From NCBI GenBank assembly GCA_026168455.1, contig CM047428.1:15905313-15969312 (forward strand): DNA of 64,000 nucleotides, read 5' to 3'. Origin of the DNA: Theocolax elegans (taxonomy: Eukaryota; Arthropoda; Insecta; Hymenoptera; Cerocephalidae). The translations under genes were made by a program, and so were the position numbers. Under the pieces are notes generated by a model. The model was not told the DNA's origin, made no database searches, and saw only the letters and a program-made list of their open reading frames with translations. Of the stretch, positions 61,743-64,000 are shown piece by piece. Within the stretch, counting starts at the first letter, position 1; each line of letters starts with the position of its first letter.

Positions 61743-62242
61743 CTCTTATCCAAAAAGTAATTGCTAGTCTTCTTCTCGTAGCTCTTCATCTCTTGACTCA
61801 ACGCGACCAAAGGTTCCGTAATTTTTTCCATGTCGGTTAAATTCTTGAGCCTCTCCTCCATCAATCGATGATGCTCGGCCTCGTCGTGCAACACGTGAAC
61901 GGATTCTCGCTGGTACTTCCTGATATCCGCGAGCTCCTCACTTTTCGAAAGATTCATCAAAGCGTTTGCTTTGAGATGGAACTCGATGGCCTTGGCCGAT
62001 TTGCCTCGCAAATGCCTACCGTGCTCGTAAGCTTCGTTCACTTCCGTTTGGACCTCTTTTAGGGCTTGATTACGAAGGGACGCCATCTCCTCGGGTTCGG
62101 GCTCGAGTTCTCGGGGCTCGCTCACGGCCCGACGAATTAGGAAGCTCGTCGCCTCTGACTCGAATTTACTCGAGTACACCTCCTTCGAGATACGGGCAGC
62201 TTGCACGCACTTCTGTCGACTGAAGTCCGAACGCTTTGCCGC
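61743..62242 (-). CDS. Prm: Miniparamyosin-specific N-terminal exon
   Basis: Open frame from an acceptor-like AG (62243-62244) to the donor GAG|GTCAGG. It encodes AAKRSDFSRQKCVQAARISK, EVYSSKFESEATSFLIRRAV, SEPRELEPEPEEMASLRNQA, LKEVQTEVNEAYEHGRHLRG and more, ending ..TSNYFLDK plus AG. The first half is not heptad-like and has an acidic-proline stretch; the second half is helical. It splices in phase to 60932. The first internal ATG (62084-62086) would leave 114-115 exon residues, close to the unique head I recall for Drosophila miniparamyosin. Because the conserved-looking frame extends upstream of that ATG, the true start may lie in a further exon. I infer that this is the short-isoform exon, driven from an internal promoter. 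Confidence 0.8.
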
Positions 62243-63376
62243 CTTTACGAGGACATTTAATTAACATCGATTTTTCTTCGTTATAACGTAATATACTTGT
62301 TTAAGTGTGCATATCAGATAGACTTACATTGTGTGGAGAGTACGTGTTTTCATTGATTTATTGTAATTCGTGTGTTTATGTTACCGGCAAATTGTTCGAG
62401 GAGATTTAACAGTGCATCTCTCGTAATTTCTACAGGATTTGAGAGGCGTCTTAACGATAACGTCTTAATAAAAATTATACACGCAAAGCCTTGTCTGTAA
62501 ATTATAGTACCTATAATTTAATGTAAACAAGTGTACTATGTATAAAAGTATTACAAAAAATTATTTTGAAATACGTAGTCGATTATTTTCATGTCATATA
62601 GTTACTATATATCTGAATATATCCTAATTATAATATTTAATAGAAAAACTAATTATTACTATAATTATAATTCGAATAAATCTAATAATTTACGAACTAA
62701 TAATATAAAATAAATAAATAATAATCTAAATGTAATATCAGTAAATAATAAAAGTTTAATAATTCGTAAAACTTACAAATATCATGCTAGCAACCCATTA
62801 AACATTATTTATTGATTCGATACGCTTTTTAGATTGAGCCAACGGCCTAGAAATCCAAATTTCTAATTAGAGAGTTAAAAAAATCAACGATTAAAAAATA
62901 ATAAAAATCGTAAGTAATAAAGAAAATTCATGGTTCATTCATATATCTAAAACCTTTAAAACACGTAATCAGGGATGTTTCCGTGTCACGTATAAAAAAG
63001 TATCTAAGGTGACGAAGCGTCGACATCGAGCCAAAATATCATCAAACTGCTGACAGTTTTCTACTCTCCCGGGCAAATGTAGTAGTAACAATACGAACTG
63101 TGCTTGGTATTAATCGCAACTTGGCACTGCAGCCCTTTTGAATTCGACAGAGATTTCGCGCCAGAAATTTGATACGAGTTTACCCGGTTCTCGAGCGTTT
63201 AAATTAAGCAACAATCTCTACTTTCTATATTAATCAAATAAATGTACGTATATATACCTAAAAACGCATGAAAAAAATGTGTGTAATTATAGTTGAGTCA
63301 TTGTTATTTTTTTCTTTCTCTTTTTTCGTTGTAGTGTGTATACGGGTGAACGAATCATCGAATAATGTCTACTTAC
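62243..63376 (-). other. Upstream Prm intron or flanking DNA
   Basis: 62460-62990 is very AT-rich. 62990-63200 is more mixed but has no open frame or splice pair I can support. No full-length paramyosin exon is recognised. Confidence 0.5.
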
Positions 63377-63660
63377 GAAGAGAATAAAGAGAGCTTTCTC
63401 TCGCGAATTTCTCACCGAAATTGAGCGCGTTTCGAGCACGAGACGACTGGTCGGTCCGGTGGTAGACTCAGTTCGCGAGGTTCTCTTCCGCGGTACCGAA
63501 TTAGAAAAGCGGCTCTGTAAGGGTCACCCAGCCGCCAAGAGAGTCTCGAGCGCCAATCGCGCCTGCCCCATTCAACGCGCGGCCCATCGGCTCATCCCGA
63601 TAAAAAGAAAAACAACGCCACGCTCCAATAATAGTTCGACATGTGCCGCGAAAATCATAA
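63377..63660 (-). promoter_or_regulatory. Candidate internal promoter / 5' noncoding exon of miniparamyosin
   Basis: A GC-richer block upstream of the miniparamyosin exon ends, on the minus strand, in a good donor (CTCTTC|GTAAGTAG at 63376-63371). The 100 nt before that donor lack any ATG, as expected of a 5' noncoding exon. No clear TATA box or MEF2 site was identified. This is inferred from composition, donor strength and position only. Confidence 0.35.
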
Positions 63661-64000
63661 AACTCACTTCCCTCGATTGCGTCAGCGTTCCTTTTTCATT
63701 ATCGATCATCCGAAATCGTTGAAATTGGACTAAAACAATTTTCAACGCATAACTCGAATACGTTTTCTTAGACTCTGTCGAGTTAAATATCGAATAACAG
63801 TTCATTTATTAACTCTATAATTGATTGATTTAATAATCTCTATATTTATCGGAATAACAGCAATGTATTAAAATATATAATATAAATATTAATCAAAATA
63901 TATGGTTCATAACTAGATACTACATCTTATTATTTATTGTTCATAAATTATAGCTTATATTAATTATAATTATATTGAAATTATCCGTGAAATATTTATC
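63661..64000. other. AT-rich window end, no gene seen
   Basis: AT-rich sequence with no open frame that I can link to paramyosin or another protein. Confidence 0.5.

Noticed and set aside
1..64000. CRISPR array, operon or bacterial-type system
   Set aside because: There are spliced exons, long introns and microsatellites throughout; no spaced repeat array or gene cluster is present.

Overview
The window looks like an AT-rich insect nuclear genome with long introns, GT-AG splice sites, many microsatellites and small non-coding mobile elements. CpG-rich motifs (cgcg, cgacg) are common in its GC-richer patches, which suits a hymenopteran (bee, ant or wasp). That is an inference from composition and from two insect genes, not a species call.

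Two protein-coding genes are well supported, arranged tail to tail. On the + strand, about 19.4-49.7 kb, is the insect activin/TGF-beta type I receptor baboon (babo). Visible parts are a first ligand-binding exon (19435-19546), three alternative second ligand-binding exons (24496-24662, 27237-27376, 33202-33410), a transmembrane/GS exon (43021-43248) and four kinase exons (46031-46264, 47167-47508, 48309-48548, 49604-49726). The three alternatives share one splice phase (in: completes AG|G; out: G|GT), so each should make a receptor with a different ligand-binding face on one shared kinase. The signal-peptide exon was not found; it lies either unrecognised in the first 19 kb or outside the window. 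As given, the sequence carries a one-base frameshift in the middle of the kinase (extra T at 47475).

On the - strand, about 58.4-62.2 kb, are the four 3' exons shared by paramyosin isoforms (58372-58764, 58859-59230, 60070-60198, 60737-60932) plus one exon (61743-62242) that encodes a non-heptad, miniparamyosin-type N-terminal region. The shared exons encode 362 codons plus one split codon. A GC-rich block ending in a good donor (63377) may be the internal promoter or 5' exon of that short form. Exons specific to full-length paramyosin are not in the window.

Most other structure is repeats. There is a 1.07 kb nearly perfect foldback with Tc1-like ends at 1551-2617 and a family of five roughly 390 bp TTAA-flanked MITEs (10.4, 33.7, 44.0, 44.9 and 48.7 kb). 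There are further foldbacks at 14.4, 29.7, 32.7, 34.1, 39.9 and 46.3 kb, a tiny hAT-like MITE at 12.36 kb, and a tRNA-derived SINE at 52.36 kb. Nothing supports an operon, CRISPR or other prokaryotic system. The first 19 kb contain no gene I can support.
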